Positions 1 to 7,491 of a DNA stretch of 13,814 nucleotides are shown here, in pieces; the stretch's first letter is position 1; every line of letters starts with the position of its first letter. Both the position numbers and the translations under genes were made by a program. The stretch is from the NCBI GenBank assembly GCA_963808455.1, contig CAWEHT010000108.1, forward strand, positions 1 to 13,814, given 5' to 3'. This stretch comes from CAWEHT01 sp963808455. GTDB taxonomy: Bacteria > Chloroflexota > Anaerolineae > CG2-30-64-16. The notes under the pieces were generated by a model. That model was not told the origin of the DNA and ran no database searches. It saw only the letters and a list, made by a program, of their open reading frames with translations.

Positions 1-569
1 AACACGGCGAGGGCATTTCGTGTGACATCGGCACGGGCATCGCGCAAGTACATGTCAGCGGACGCCTCGGCCACCTGGTTGACAAACGAAGCAGCACCCG
101 ACACAACCACCATGGTCGGCGTGATAACCGCAGTTTCCGAATCGTAGCCCAAGGCGGGCGAGTCGAGAACGTTCACATGGACCGGGACGCGTTTTGCCTC
201 CCGTGGTTGCAGCGCGATGTGCACCACGGGAGGATCGACCTCTAGGACCTGGACTTGGGGGTCGGGAGGCGTGACATGCACCGGCACATTGTAACTGCCC
301 TCGCTGAGACCGGTCAGATCAATCCAGGCAGTAAAGTCCTGAGGTTGCAGCTGTTGCCACCGATCGCGGGGCGCCCTTATCTGTAACCGTACCTGACTTA
401 CGACCTCGCCAAAAACGGTTACGTTCTGAGCAAGCCCTGTGCGGTTCAAAGGAACCATCTGCGGGTACCAGTCGCGCGGGTTTTGCTCCTGAACCGCAAC
501 TACCCATACCCAGACAGCCAACACCAATGCTAGAAAAGCCGAAGTAAGCGTTGACAGCCAGCGTTTCAT
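1..569 (-). CDS. cdaR: YbbR/CdaR-like regulator of diadenylate cyclase (3' end outside window)
   Basis: The reading frame opens with ATG at 569-567, two bases after the cdaA stop codon, and stays open to the left edge for 189 codons, so the C-terminus is missing. The protein begins with a short basic stretch (MKRWLS) and one hydrophobic segment at about residues 7-27, then continues as an extracytoplasmic, beta-rich and proline-rich chain. It holds two repeat-like units that look like YbbR domains: one around residues 40-125 and the start of another with a 'V-x-V-x-G' pattern near residue 155. Proteins of this type (CdaR/YbbR) sit next to the membrane cyclase CdaA and modulate its activity. 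The translationally tight spacing behind cdaA supports the call more strongly than the sequence, since YbbR domains diverge a lot. The missing part should hold further YbbR repeats. Confidence 0.85.
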   Translation of the reverse strand, partial: MKRWLSTLTSAFLALVLAVWVWVVAVQEQNPRDWYPQMVPLNRTGLAQNVTVFGEVVSQVRLQIRAPRDRWQQLQPQDFTAWIDLTGLSEGSYNVPVHVTPPDPQVQVLEVDPPVVHIALQPREAKRVPVHVNVLDSPALGYDSETAVITPTMVVVSGAASFVNQVAEASADMYLRDARADVTRNALAV

Positions 570-572
570 GGG

Positions 573-1379
573 TTAGTTAGCATTTCCCAACCATCGCCGC
601 GGGCGAAAGAAGGTCTGCAAGATCCGGCCCAGGCGCTGGCTGTCAAGTCGGCGCACGATACGCCCGTTGCGCGCAATCGAGACGATCCCCGTCTCTTCAG
701 AAACAACGATAGCCAGCGCATCGTTCTGTTCCGTGATCCCGACAGCTGCCCGATGCCGGGTCCCGAGCGTCGCATCCGGCAGAGTGCGAGATGTGAGTGG
801 CAGCACGCACCCGGCGGCTACCAACCGATCGCCACGAATAATCACTGCGCCATCATGTAGGGCAGTGTTAGGAAAAAACACCGTGGTCAACAACCTTGCC
901 GACACCAATGCATCCACACGCTGCCCAGACTCGATGTGGTCTTCCAGGCCTGTGTCTCCCTCCAGTACGATCAATGCCCCTGTCTTATCGCGTGCCATCA
1001 TCTCCACCGAACGGACGACCTCGTAGATCACACGTTGTGTTACATCGCCGGGAGAGTTGCGGCCCAGCATTGGGGTGGTGCGGCCCAGCCGCTCCAGCGC
1101 CCGGCGCAACTCCGGCTGGAAGATTACAGGGATTGCAACCAGAATGCCCGGCAAGGAATTCCGTATCAGCCAGGTGAAAGCAGTCAACGGCAACAGGCTG
1201 GTTGCCAACGTCACCGCGAAGGCAACCAGCAAAATGCCGCGCAGCAACGAGACTGCCTGTGTGCCCTGAAAGAGGCGCAGGACACCGTAGAATACGAGCG
1301 CCACGATTAGGATGTTGACGACGCTGCCAGGCGTCAACCGTTGGAAAACAGTCAGGAGTTGTTGAAAGACTTCCTGCAC
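573..1379 (-). CDS. cdaA: Diadenylate cyclase CdaA (membrane DAC-domain protein)
   Basis: CdaA condenses two ATP to the second messenger c-di-AMP at the inner face of the membrane. The 268-residue product has the usual family length and layout: three hydrophobic segments at about 20-37, 45-63 and 69-87, then a DisA_N/DAC domain from about 95 to 245. Both hallmark motifs are intact, DGA at 176-178 (in LHDGAVII) and RHR at 208-210 (in GTRHRAAVG), followed by the conserved acidic 'SEETG' stretch, so it should be active. The start is GTG at 1379-1377 with GGAG about 11 bases upstream. An out-of-frame ATG lies just before it and gives no longer product. The gene follows argF by 32 bases and is followed at once by the YbbR-like gene, the standard cdaA-cdaR order. 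glmM, often third in this cluster in Firmicutes, is not seen within the window. Confidence 0.95.
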   Translation of the reverse strand: MQEVFQQLLTVFQRLTPGSVVNILIVALVFYGVLRLFQGTQAVSLLRGILLVAFAVTLATSLLPLTAFTWLIRNSLPGILVAIPVIFQPELRRALERLGRTTPMLGRNSPGDVTQRVIYEVVRSVEMMARDKTGALIVLEGDTGLEDHIESGQRVDALVSARLLTTVFFPNTALHDGAVIIRGDRLVAAGCVLPLTSRTLPDATLGTRHRAAVGITEQNDALAIVVSEETGIVSIARNGRIVRRLDSQRLGRILQTFFRPRRWLGNAN

Positions 1380-1411
1380 GATCTATGCATCTCCAGACTG
1401 CACCGCGGTTG

Positions 1412-2338
1412 TCAGCCCAGCAACCTTGCAACGATGGCCTTCTGCGCGTGCATCCGATTCTCGGCTTGATCGAAGAGCGCCGAATGCTCACCGTCGGCGA
1501 CTTCGTCAGTTATCTCTTCGCCCCTGTGCGCCGGCAAACAATGCATCACGATGGCATCTGGTTTGGCAGCGGCCAGCAAGCGCCCATTCACCTGGTACGG
1601 CGGAAAGGCCTTTAGCCGTTGCTCCTTCTCGCTCTCCTGGCCCATGCTCGTCCACGTGTCCGTGTAGATTACGTCGGCTCCATCCACGGCCTCGTAAGGG
1701 TCATGCATGGTCAGAACGCTGCCGCCGCTCCCGGCTGCCGACGCCCGCGCCTGCGCTACAACATCCTCACGCACTTCGTAGCCTTCTGGCGTCGCCACCG
1801 AAATGTGGACACCAAGCCTGCTGCCGCCGTTGAGCAGAGAGACGGCAACGTTGTTGCCATCACCGACGTAGGCCAATTTAATCCCATCGAGCCTGCCCCG
1901 CTTCTCCCACATCGTCAAGTAATCCGCAAGGCCCTGGCAAGGATGGTTATAGTCAGACAGGCCGTTGATCACGGGCACCCGAGAATGCCGTGCCAGCTCC
2001 ACCACATGCGCGTGAGCGAAAACCCTCGCCATGATGCCATCGACGAAGCGGGAGAGGACCCGAGCAACGTCGGCAACGCTCTCTCTGCCACCCAGCCCGA
2101 TCTCGCTGGGCGAAAGATAGAGCGCCTGCCCACCAAGGTGCAGCATCGCCATGTCGAAACTCACACGCGTGCGAAGCGAAGGCTTCTGGAAAATCATGCC
2201 TAGGGTCTTGCCGTGCAAAATCGGCCGGTTGCCGCCTGCCCGCCATTCTGCCTTCAAATCGCGTGCTTTGTTCAAGTATGCCCACAGTTCCTCACCAGTG
2301 AAGTCCGCCAAACTAATGAAATCGGGCTTGGTTGGCAT
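1412..2338 (-). CDS. argF: Ornithine carbamoyltransferase
   Basis: The enzyme makes citrulline from ornithine and carbamoyl phosphate in arginine synthesis and acts as a cytoplasmic trimer. The 308-residue product has the family's full length. Visible motifs are the carbamoyl-phosphate loop SLRTR (54-58), HPCQ (132-135), VGDGNNV (158-164), the ornithine-binding DTWTSMG (227-233) and the catalytic HCLP (266-269), followed by an AENRMH segment typical of the C-terminus. The DxxxSMG motif favours ornithine over N-acetylornithine or aspartate as substrate. Two positions differ from the commonest forms: HPCQ-G-LAD instead of HPCQ-x-LAD with a bulky residue, and GNNVA-V-S instead of GNNVA-H/N-S. 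The start ATG is preceded by a strong GGAGGAGG site. The gene lies 24 bases after a membrane-protein gene and 32 bases before cdaA, so it is probably co-transcribed with both. No other arginine gene is in the window. A catabolic role is possible but there is no arcA or arcC nearby. Confidence 0.96.
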   Translation of the reverse strand: MPTKPDFISLADFTGEELWAYLNKARDLKAEWRAGGNRPILHGKTLGMIFQKPSLRTRVSFDMAMLHLGGQALYLSPSEIGLGGRESVADVARVLSRFVDGIMARVFAHAHVVELARHSRVPVINGLSDYNHPCQGLADYLTMWEKRGRLDGIKLAYVGDGNNVAVSLLNGGSRLGVHISVATPEGYEVREDVVAQARASAAGSGGSVLTMHDPYEAVDGADVIYTDTWTSMGQESEKEQRLKAFPPYQVNGRLLAAAKPDAIVMHCLPAHRGEEITDEVADGEHSALFDQAENRMHAQKAIVARLLG

Positions 2339-2362
2339 CTACTCCTCCTCCATAGTCAACCA

Positions 2363-3253
2363 TCAAATATTACTGAGTGGCCGCAAAGCAAGGGCCGCCA
2401 GGAACAACACTGCCCACCACCATACCTGGCTGCGTGATAGAGCTGCACGCATTATCGAGGTAGCGGCGGGTCGTTGCTCGGCCCGAAGGATGCTGCCCCT
2501 CTGCACCCACCAGGAAGCCGGCAGCATCAGCACGGACGCGGCGCAGACCGCCCAAGGGAGGCGCAGGCCAACCATAGCCACCAGAACCGCTACTTCGCCC
2601 AGCCAAATGCCAGCTGTGCTCGACTGCCGTGCGCGTTGAGCCCCCCACTGCAACAACGTAAAGGTACCTCCCAAGATCAGGGGTTGCATCAAGCTGGCTC
2701 CCATGTGCCAGGAGAGAGCGAGACCCAGGCACCAGGGCAGAGCGAACGCAAGCAACGCATGGCCCAAAGCCGGATAAGGCCCTTGTACGGCGAGGGCCTG
2801 TGAGACCAGCGCCACCGTTACCACAGCCGCGCTCAGAACAAGTGGCAAGGCCCCCAACAAGGCCGCCAGACCCACTGCCAGCCCGATGCTCGCCGCGGAC
2901 TCCAGACAACCGGATGATGGGTTGAGCCTCGACAGGCCGGCGACTATGCGCCGGATCGGCGCATCATCCCCGGAGTAGGGCAACGACCAACCCAACGCCG
3001 GCCGGTCCTCAGCGGGTTCCCCAGGCAACGCGGCCCACACAGCTCCCCAGGCACAATCGGCCAGCACAACACCACCGGCAACGCGCAACAGCGCGATGCT
3101 GCTGTCAAACGGTGCACCGGCAGCGATCGCTCCCGCCAGTACCGCCCAGGCTGGCCCGATGCGCCACGGGTTGCGACTGATGGAAACCCGCAAACCGATC
3201 AACGGTCCAGAATCTGCTAACGCCCAACTGGGCAACTTGACTGTGCCGGGCAT
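2363..3253 (-). CDS. Unrecognised polytopic membrane protein
   Basis: The 296-residue product is rich in Ala, Leu and Val and has roughly six to eight hydrophobic segments, including ones near 37-47, 57-75, 122-148, 157-178, 187-202, 215-250 and a Trp-rich one near 273-292. The first 30 residues, with RNPWRIGPAW at about 27-36, look cytoplasmic and recall the N-termini of UbiA-like or integral-membrane enzymes, but I see no Asp-rich prenyl-diphosphate motif and make no functional call. The ATG at 3253-3251 has AGGAG about 12 bases upstream. The stop is 24 bases before argF, so it shares that operon. The conspicuous soluble loop around residues 76-112 contains GEPAEDRPALG and SGDDAPIRR. Open alternatives are a transporter subunit or a lipid-modifying enzyme. 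Confidence 0.7.
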   Translation of the reverse strand: MPGTVKLPSWALADSGPLIGLRVSISRNPWRIGPAWAVLAGAIAAGAPFDSSIALLRVAGGVVLADCAWGAVWAALPGEPAEDRPALGWSLPYSGDDAPIRRIVAGLSRLNPSSGCLESAASIGLAVGLAALLGALPLVLSAAVVTVALVSQALAVQGPYPALGHALLAFALPWCLGLALSWHMGASLMQPLILGGTFTLLQWGAQRARQSSTAGIWLGEVAVLVAMVGLRLPWAVCAASVLMLPASWWVQRGSILRAEQRPAATSIMRAALSRSQVWWWAVLFLAALALRPLSNI

Positions 3254-3268
3254 GCCCTATCGCTGCTC

Positions 3269-3362
3269 CTAAGCCCGAACCTCGAGGTAGATGCCGGTCA
3301 GTGGACGCCAGTTGGCAAAGGCACCCCAGTGTCAACCAGATAATGCCTACCACCGCCATCAT
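3269..3362 (-). CDS. Possible 30-residue membrane peptide, one base out of frame
   Basis: Two tandem ATG codons at 3362-3357 open a hydrophobic frame (MMAVVGIIWLTLG) that would run straight into a second frame (AFANWRPLTGIYLEVRA) ending in TAG at 3271-3269, if one base is removed from the four-C run at 3324-3327. The joined product would be a single hydrophobic segment and a short WRPLTG tail. Its stop codon overlaps the AGGAG ribosome site of the following membrane-protein gene, which is a usual operon arrangement. As the bases stand the frame is broken. It starts only a few bases after the expected transcription start of the promoter at 3375-3403. This is a suggestion from sequence texture, not a family match. 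Confidence 0.22.
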
Positions 3363-3374
3363 TACTGGTAGGCT

Positions 3375-3403
3375 ATTGTAACCGGCCATTAGGCGGTGGT
3401 CAA
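3375..3403 (-). promoter_or_regulatory. Sigma-70-like promoter for the membrane protein-argF-cdaA-cdaR operon
   Basis: On the minus strand TTGACC (3403-3398) and TACAAT (3380-3375) are separated by exactly 17 bases. It lies just after the end of the polymer-forming protein gene and about 120 bases before the first well-supported ORF of the operon, so it can make the downstream operon independent of the ECF sigma operon upstream. Confidence 0.6.
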
Positions 3404-3417
3404 ATGAACAGCATTTT

Positions 3418-4925
3418 TTAGCCAAGCAGCCTGCGTGCCTGCCCGATCCAGTCTTCCTGCTCGATCCGGTCCCGCGGCACGCCTGTCTGGGAGCCGAGTG
3501 TGCGGCTATCGGACGTTGCGATCGCCACCAGAGTCGTACTTCCTGCAGCCCGCAGGCGTTCCGCAAGCTCAGATGTCACTCCCTTTATTGCTGCCAGGTC
3601 ACTGAGCCCTGTTGGCTCTGCTACTTCTTTGACCGCCAGCCCCGGGGCATTGCCGCTTGCGTCGCCTGCGGCGGCAGCAGCCGAGCGCGCATTTATGGTT
3701 GGCCATTGCCTAGCCCACGCCGTGGGTCCAGGATCCGGCGCACGTGCGGGAGCAAAGCGTGTCACGCCACAGCCTTCCAGTACCCCACGCGCCCTCGCCG
3801 ATGCCTTACCCGGACTATCCTCAGCAGCTTGGCTTCCAGCGCCGACTCGCCCTGCGACCGAGGCATCTTGCGCTTCCGACGGCACTGGGGAACGGTAAGG
3901 TGCGCCACTTCCAGGGCTGCCCGGCGAAGGGGGCGGCCCACCCTGCGTGGTTTGGCCGCTGAAGCCTGCGGGCTGAGTACCAAACCGCGTCAGTAGAACG
4001 GAGCCAAGCCCAATGGAGCCCAACACCACGACAAACAGCCAGCCAAGACATGCCGGCGCGACCCACGCCAACCAGGTCATCAAGAATACCCCCAGCCCAA
4101 CCTCCACCAGCGACGAGGCCGTCCGAACCCCGACCGCGCCCAGGAGGCGCTGCCCGATCCACAAGCCCAGAGCAATCCAACCGAAAAACAGGGCCAGGCC
4201 AGCCACCAGCCAGACCAACAAGCCCAAACCGCACGCCAGGAGCAACGGGATTCCCGACCATGAGAGCCAACACAAGCGTGAGGAGGCCTGTTGCAAAATT
4301 CATCGCGGGCTGGAGGGCCACTGTTGTTGCCACCTGCGCAGTCGCTTTCGGGGCCAGCATCAACACCACGCAACCAATCAACGCCAACAACAGACCCATC
4401 GCGATGGCAACAAAGAACCGGATGAAAAGATCGAGCAGGACGCGGCAGGGGATTGGGCGCAAGCGTGGACCGCACCTGCCCGAGGGGGAGCAAAGGACCC
4501 AACTCCGGCGTGCTCGGCAAATTGGGCAATAGCTGACCTTCATTCGGCGCCTGCCGCACGATAGCGCCGGGCGCCCGCGCGATCGAGCCGCCGAAAGCAT
4601 TAATCCAGCCATCGACAACTGCGGTTGCCTGCAGGGACGCGGTACCGCCGACGACAGTGACATTTCCCTGGATGTGGCCGCCGGCGACCAGATTCCCGCC
4701 AACGACCGTAACATTCCCGTGGAGCTGACTCTGCGGTTCGAGAGTCGCATTGCCCCCCATGAGCGTGAGGTCCCCACTCAAGGTCTTGCCTGCGGCCAGG
4801 GTATAATTGCCGCCCCAAAGGACCTTGCCCCCGGCGCCACCTTGCGCCAGAGCCACCGATGTGGTGGGCAGCGACAACAGAAGCCATAGCAAGGCAGCCC
4901 ACCACAGCTTACGTCCTGTAAACAT
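3418..4925 (-). CDS. Secreted/membrane polymer-forming (bactofilin-like) protein with C-terminal helix-hairpin-helix domain; frame interrupted twice
   Basis: Three successive frames on the minus strand read as one protein. From ATG 4925 (GGAGG six bases upstream): a signal peptide (about 1-28, ending ALAQ), then short glycine-rich beta-helix repeats of the type 'GNVTVVGG' over about 45-120, as in polymer-forming/bactofilin-like domains. Near 4440-4465 the frame moves by one base into a transmembrane stretch (LLDLFIRFFVAIAMGLLL). Near 4247 it moves again, at VG|IPLLLACGLG, into further membrane segments. A Pro/Ser/Ala-rich linker follows, then a helix-hairpin-helix-like end (DLAAIKGVTSELAERLRAAG ... 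EDWIGQARRLLG). Each break is explained by one surplus base; without them the frame gives 501 residues. The repaired chain is coherent, so sequencing error is more likely than a dead gene. It is the third gene after an ECF sigma factor and its anti-sigma factor, which suggests an envelope-stress or envelope-structure role. Confidence 0.75.
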
Positions 4926-4951
4926 TTGATTCCTCCGGTGCTACACAAGCA

Positions 4952-5515
4952 TTACGGTTTCGCAATCGCGCTCGCCACGGCCTGCGCCCAGGCTGACTTG
5001 CGCCACATCAACCAGAGCCACAGCCCCGCGGCCAGCGCTGTAACGCACAGATAGAAGCCGACTCCTACCGATACGGGCAACAAACCTAACGCAGCGAGCG
5101 CGCTGCGTAGCCCATCGAGGGTTCGGGCCAGGCCGCCCAGCGTCTGCAGGCTCGCTGCGGCCCAGGCACCGGGCAGCGTCGGGTGGGCCACACACCAGCC
5201 TGCCATGCCTATCAAGGCCAGCCAGAGGGCAACCAGGCTGCCCGCCCAGGCGATCAGCAGCCCAGAGCCAAACCAGCGCCGCCGGCGCGACCGTAGCCGC
5301 CGCTCGGCAAGCCTAGCAGCAACCCCCGCGGCAATCCCTTCAGGCGGCACCAGCGCCGGCACTGCAGCGAAACAGGCATCCAGCGATCTCCAGCACTCCC
5401 AGGTCGCGGCGCAGTCCGGACAAGTTGCCAGGTGGGCATCCAGACGGGCAGCTTCTTCCGGCTCGGCCTCCTGATCAAGAACCGACGACATCAACGCTGT
5501 GTATTCAATATGCAT
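4952..5515 (-). CDS. Zinc-finger (zf-HC2) transmembrane anti-sigma factor
   Basis: Anti-sigma factors of this type hold an ECF sigma factor at the membrane until a signal releases it. The 187-residue product has an N-terminal anti-sigma domain with the zinc signature H28-x3-C32-x2-C35 (HLATCPDC), a basic stretch (RRLRSRRRRW, about 72-81) that marks the inner membrane face, and hydrophobic segments at about 84-110 and 145-171. ATG at 5515 lies inside the 3' end of the sigma gene and has AAGGTGAG upstream, so the two are translationally coupled. The polymer-forming protein gene starts 26 bases downstream. No periplasmic sensor domain of known type is visible; the stretch between the two membrane segments is short, so the signal may be sensed in the membrane. 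Confidence 0.85.
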   Translation of the reverse strand: MHIEYTALMSSVLDQEAEPEEAARLDAHLATCPDCAATWECWRSLDACFAAVPALVPPEGIAAGVAARLAERRLRSRRRRWFGSGLLIAWAGSLVALWLALIGMAGWCVAHPTLPGAWAAASLQTLGGLARTLDGLRSALAALGLLPVSVGVGFYLCVTALAAGLWLWLMWRKSAWAQAVASAIAKP

Positions 5516-6111
5516 TTTTCTCTCACCTTGCCCCTGCCAGAACTGGGCCGGGAACCGCCGTTGGCACGCGCCGGGTGACCTGCAAGACGCGCTCGGTGCA
5601 GCCGCGACTTCACAGCCTGCACCGAAAGCCCCATTACGTCGGCAATTTGCTGGTAGGAAAGATCATGCCAGTAACGTAAGATTAAGGGCACGCGATAGCT
5701 CGGCTCCAGCTGAAGCACCAGCTGCTGCAGCTCATCTCGACTCTCTTCTCGTAGCGCGACATCCTCTGGCCCGCGTTCGCCTGTTGACAAGGAGGTCGCC
5801 AGCAAATCCTCATCGAGGCTAAGATAGTTGACACGCCGTCGCCGCAGCCGATCTATGCAATAGTGCGAAGCAATGGAGAGGACCCAGGAGGACAGTTTGC
5901 GCTCAGGCTGGTAGGTGCTCAGTTTTGTATAGATCCTCAGAAAGGTTTCCTGCGTGGCGTCTTCTGCCTCAACTGCGTTGCCAAGCATCCGATAGGCAAG
6001 GTTATACACCGCGCTCTGGTAGGCCTCCACCAGCCGGTAAAAGGCAGCCTCGTCACCTCGCCGGGCCTGTTCCAGCCAGACCATTTCCTGATCGTTCACA
6101 GACACCCTCAT
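5491..6111 (-). CDS. RNA polymerase sigma factor, ECF subfamily
   Basis: The 206-residue product has the two-domain ECF layout: sigma region 2 at about 22-92 (with YNLAYRMLGN, EAEDATQETFLRIY and a FxxWVLSIASHYCIDRLRR-like region 2.4) and region 4 at about 125-175, whose helix-turn-helix reads LSYQQIADVMGLSVQAVKSR. It would direct RNA polymerase to its own operon and other targets. I kept the ATG at 6111, about 38 bases from the proposed -10 element; the ribosome site there is poor, and GTG four codons later, behind GAGGG, is an alternative. The gene overlaps the anti-sigma gene by 25 bases. After RLHRAR the C-terminal 30 residues look unlike a usual ECF tail. The adjacent frame would end at a TGA just before the anti-sigma ATG, so a small 3' frame error is possible. 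Confidence 0.92.
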   Translation of the reverse strand: MRVSVNDQEMVWLEQARRGDEAAFYRLVEAYQSAVYNLAYRMLGNAVEAEDATQETFLRIYTKLSTYQPERKLSSWVLSIASHYCIDRLRRRRVNYLSLDEDLLATSLSTGERGPEDVALREESRDELQQLVLQLEPSYRVPLILRYWHDLSYQQIADVMGLSVQAVKSRLHRARLAGHPARANGGSRPSSGRGKVREKCILNTQR

Positions 6112-6148
6112 GGCCAGCCAGGATCACGCGCCGAACCACATTGTATCA

Positions 6149-6174
6149 TACGAGGGAGACGCCGGATGGTTTCA
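6149..6174 (-). promoter_or_regulatory. ECF-type (SigW-like) promoter of the sigma/anti-sigma/polymer-forming operon
   Basis: TGAAAC (6174-6169) and CGTA (6152-6149) are separated by exactly 16 bases on the minus strand. This equals the Bacillus subtilis SigW consensus and lies 38 bases before the sigma-factor start, as expected of an autoregulated ECF operon. A weaker overlapping TTGAAA/TATGAT pair with 19-base spacing could give basal sigma-70 transcription. A 6-bp inverted repeat, GGCCCA/TGGGCC at 6184-6204, sits ten bases upstream. Confidence 0.65.
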
Positions 6175-6253
6175 AGTACGCATGGCCCAAGCGGGGGATG
6201 GGCCTCCAGGGCGTGGTCTCGGAGCGGTTTTGCGCCCGGCTGACCCACAGTGC

Positions 6254-7462
6254 TTAGAGCAGACGCCGCCGGCGCAGCAGCAGGCCAACAAGGAGCAAAC
6301 CGAGTAGCCCTCCACCCACCGCGACGCCCGCGTTCAACTCCAGTCCAGGCAACACGATTTGGCCATCGCCGTAGCTCTTGAAGAGACGGCCCCATTTCGT
6401 CTCGGCAGCCGCCAGCGCCCGTTGGCGTCCCACGAAAGGATACCAGTAGAAGTTATGATAAAGGTTTGAGGCGAGGTAGCTCCACGGCACGATGGGCGAA
6501 CGCAGCAGGGCGCTTTCAAGCGGTCTCAGCGCTCCGTGATAGATCAACCTCTGTCCCTGGCTCGCCAATGTCTCTTCCTGTATGAAGTGCCAGTTCTGCC
6601 CCGAAATATCAAACCCCACGATTTCGATGTCCTTGGGGTCGCCCACGCCTAGTCCGAGCTCGTGCGCCAGCCTGATGAATGGTAAATCCAACGGATTGAA
6701 GCCCTGCAACTTGGCAGAGATCGCATCGATCGCAACCTGATCGGCTGAAGCGAGAATCAGATCCTTCTCATGCCACCGCATGGCGCGCGGCCCCGCCCCG
6801 TCCCCGGCGAAGGTGCCATCCATTACCGCAAACAAGCCCGAGTGTATCTCCTGCTGGATTGCAAGCAGATCGACTACGGTCTGATGGATCACTCCATGCG
6901 TCCAGTGTCTCTTCTCATTCAGCAGTCCTCCGAAAGCATTTTTCATGGCACCGGTGATCGTGGTAAAGACGTGAGTCTTCACCGTTGGCAAGTGCACCAC
7001 ATTCTTGTCAAAGAAGAATTCCGGAAGCAAGATGCCTTCAGGGAAAATCTTGTCCAGCACCAGCATAGGTGCCTTGGGCGTATAGCGCAACCAACGTACC
7101 TCCGGCTCATATAAGTGAACGTTGCGCAGTCCGTAGGCATCGACCACCACTTTATGCTTGTTGTTGCGCTCTCCCACGTAGGCATCCACGACCACCGTCT
7201 TGTTCTGCGCTGCCGAAAGATTGTGGTACCCCATCGACTGCAGCGTCCGCGCCACACCTTCGATTTGCCAAGGGGTGCTGGAACAAGCCGGGTACCAGGT
7301 CTGCCAGGAGAGGTTGACCTTGAGGACCGTCTCATGATCCTTTGGGAGCGCAGCCTGGCAACCCGCCAGTTCCATGACCCGGCCAACATCATCGAGCACG
7401 GTCGCAGGGTTTGTGTTGACCACGGCCACCTTACCTCGGCCTGGGAAGTCGCGTGGGATCAT
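6254..7462 (-). CDS. DUF362 family protein with C-terminal membrane anchor
   Basis: The 402-residue product carries the DUF362 core: an N-terminal 'V-L-K-V-N-L-S-W' strand (46-53), the signature HLPTVKTHVFTTITGAMKN (157-175) followed by AFGGLL, the FAVMDGTFAGDGAGP loop (211-225) and a DQVAIDAISAKLQG segment (241-254). DUF362 proteins have no settled general function; some are fused to ferredoxin domains. This one has no CxxC clusters. It ends with one hydrophobic segment (about 378-395) and an RRRRLL tail, so it is probably membrane-attached. The LPG-x-E stretch before that segment gives the end the look of a sorting signal, although there is no N-terminal signal peptide. The start ATG at 7462 has an ideal AGGAGG five bases upstream. 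It is transcribed in the same direction as the sigma operon but is separated from it by a promoter. Confidence 0.88.
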   Translation of the reverse strand: MIPRDFPGRGKVAVVNTNPATVLDDVGRVMELAGCQAALPKDHETVLKVNLSWQTWYPACSSTPWQIEGVARTLQSMGYHNLSAAQNKTVVVDAYVGERNNKHKVVVDAYGLRNVHLYEPEVRWLRYTPKAPMLVLDKIFPEGILLPEFFFDKNVVHLPTVKTHVFTTITGAMKNAFGGLLNEKRHWTHGVIHQTVVDLLAIQQEIHSGLFAVMDGTFAGDGAGPRAMRWHEKDLILASADQVAIDAISAKLQGFNPLDLPFIRLAHELGLGVGDPKDIEIVGFDISGQNWHFIQEETLASQGQRLIYHGALRPLESALLRSPIVPWSYLASNLYHNFYWYPFVGRQRALAAAETKWGRLFKSYGDGQIVLPGLELNAGVAVGGGLLGLLLVGLLLRRRRLL

Positions 7463-7491
7463 CTCAACCTCCTGCGGGATATATGGTCGCG

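Noticed and set aside
1619..2203. 194-codon plus-strand open frame
   Set aside because: Antisense to argF, whose motifs are complete; high GC content keeps stop codons rare on the opposite strand.
3500..3898. Plus-strand open frame across the polymer-forming gene tail
   Set aside because: Low-complexity Ala/Ser-rich antisense of the Pro/Ala linker on the minus strand; no ribosome site and no family texture.
4480..4520. Programmed ribosomal frameshift as an explanation for the polymer-forming gene
   Set aside because: No slippery heptamer or downstream structure is evident at either break, and a second break follows within 200 bases; indel error is simpler.
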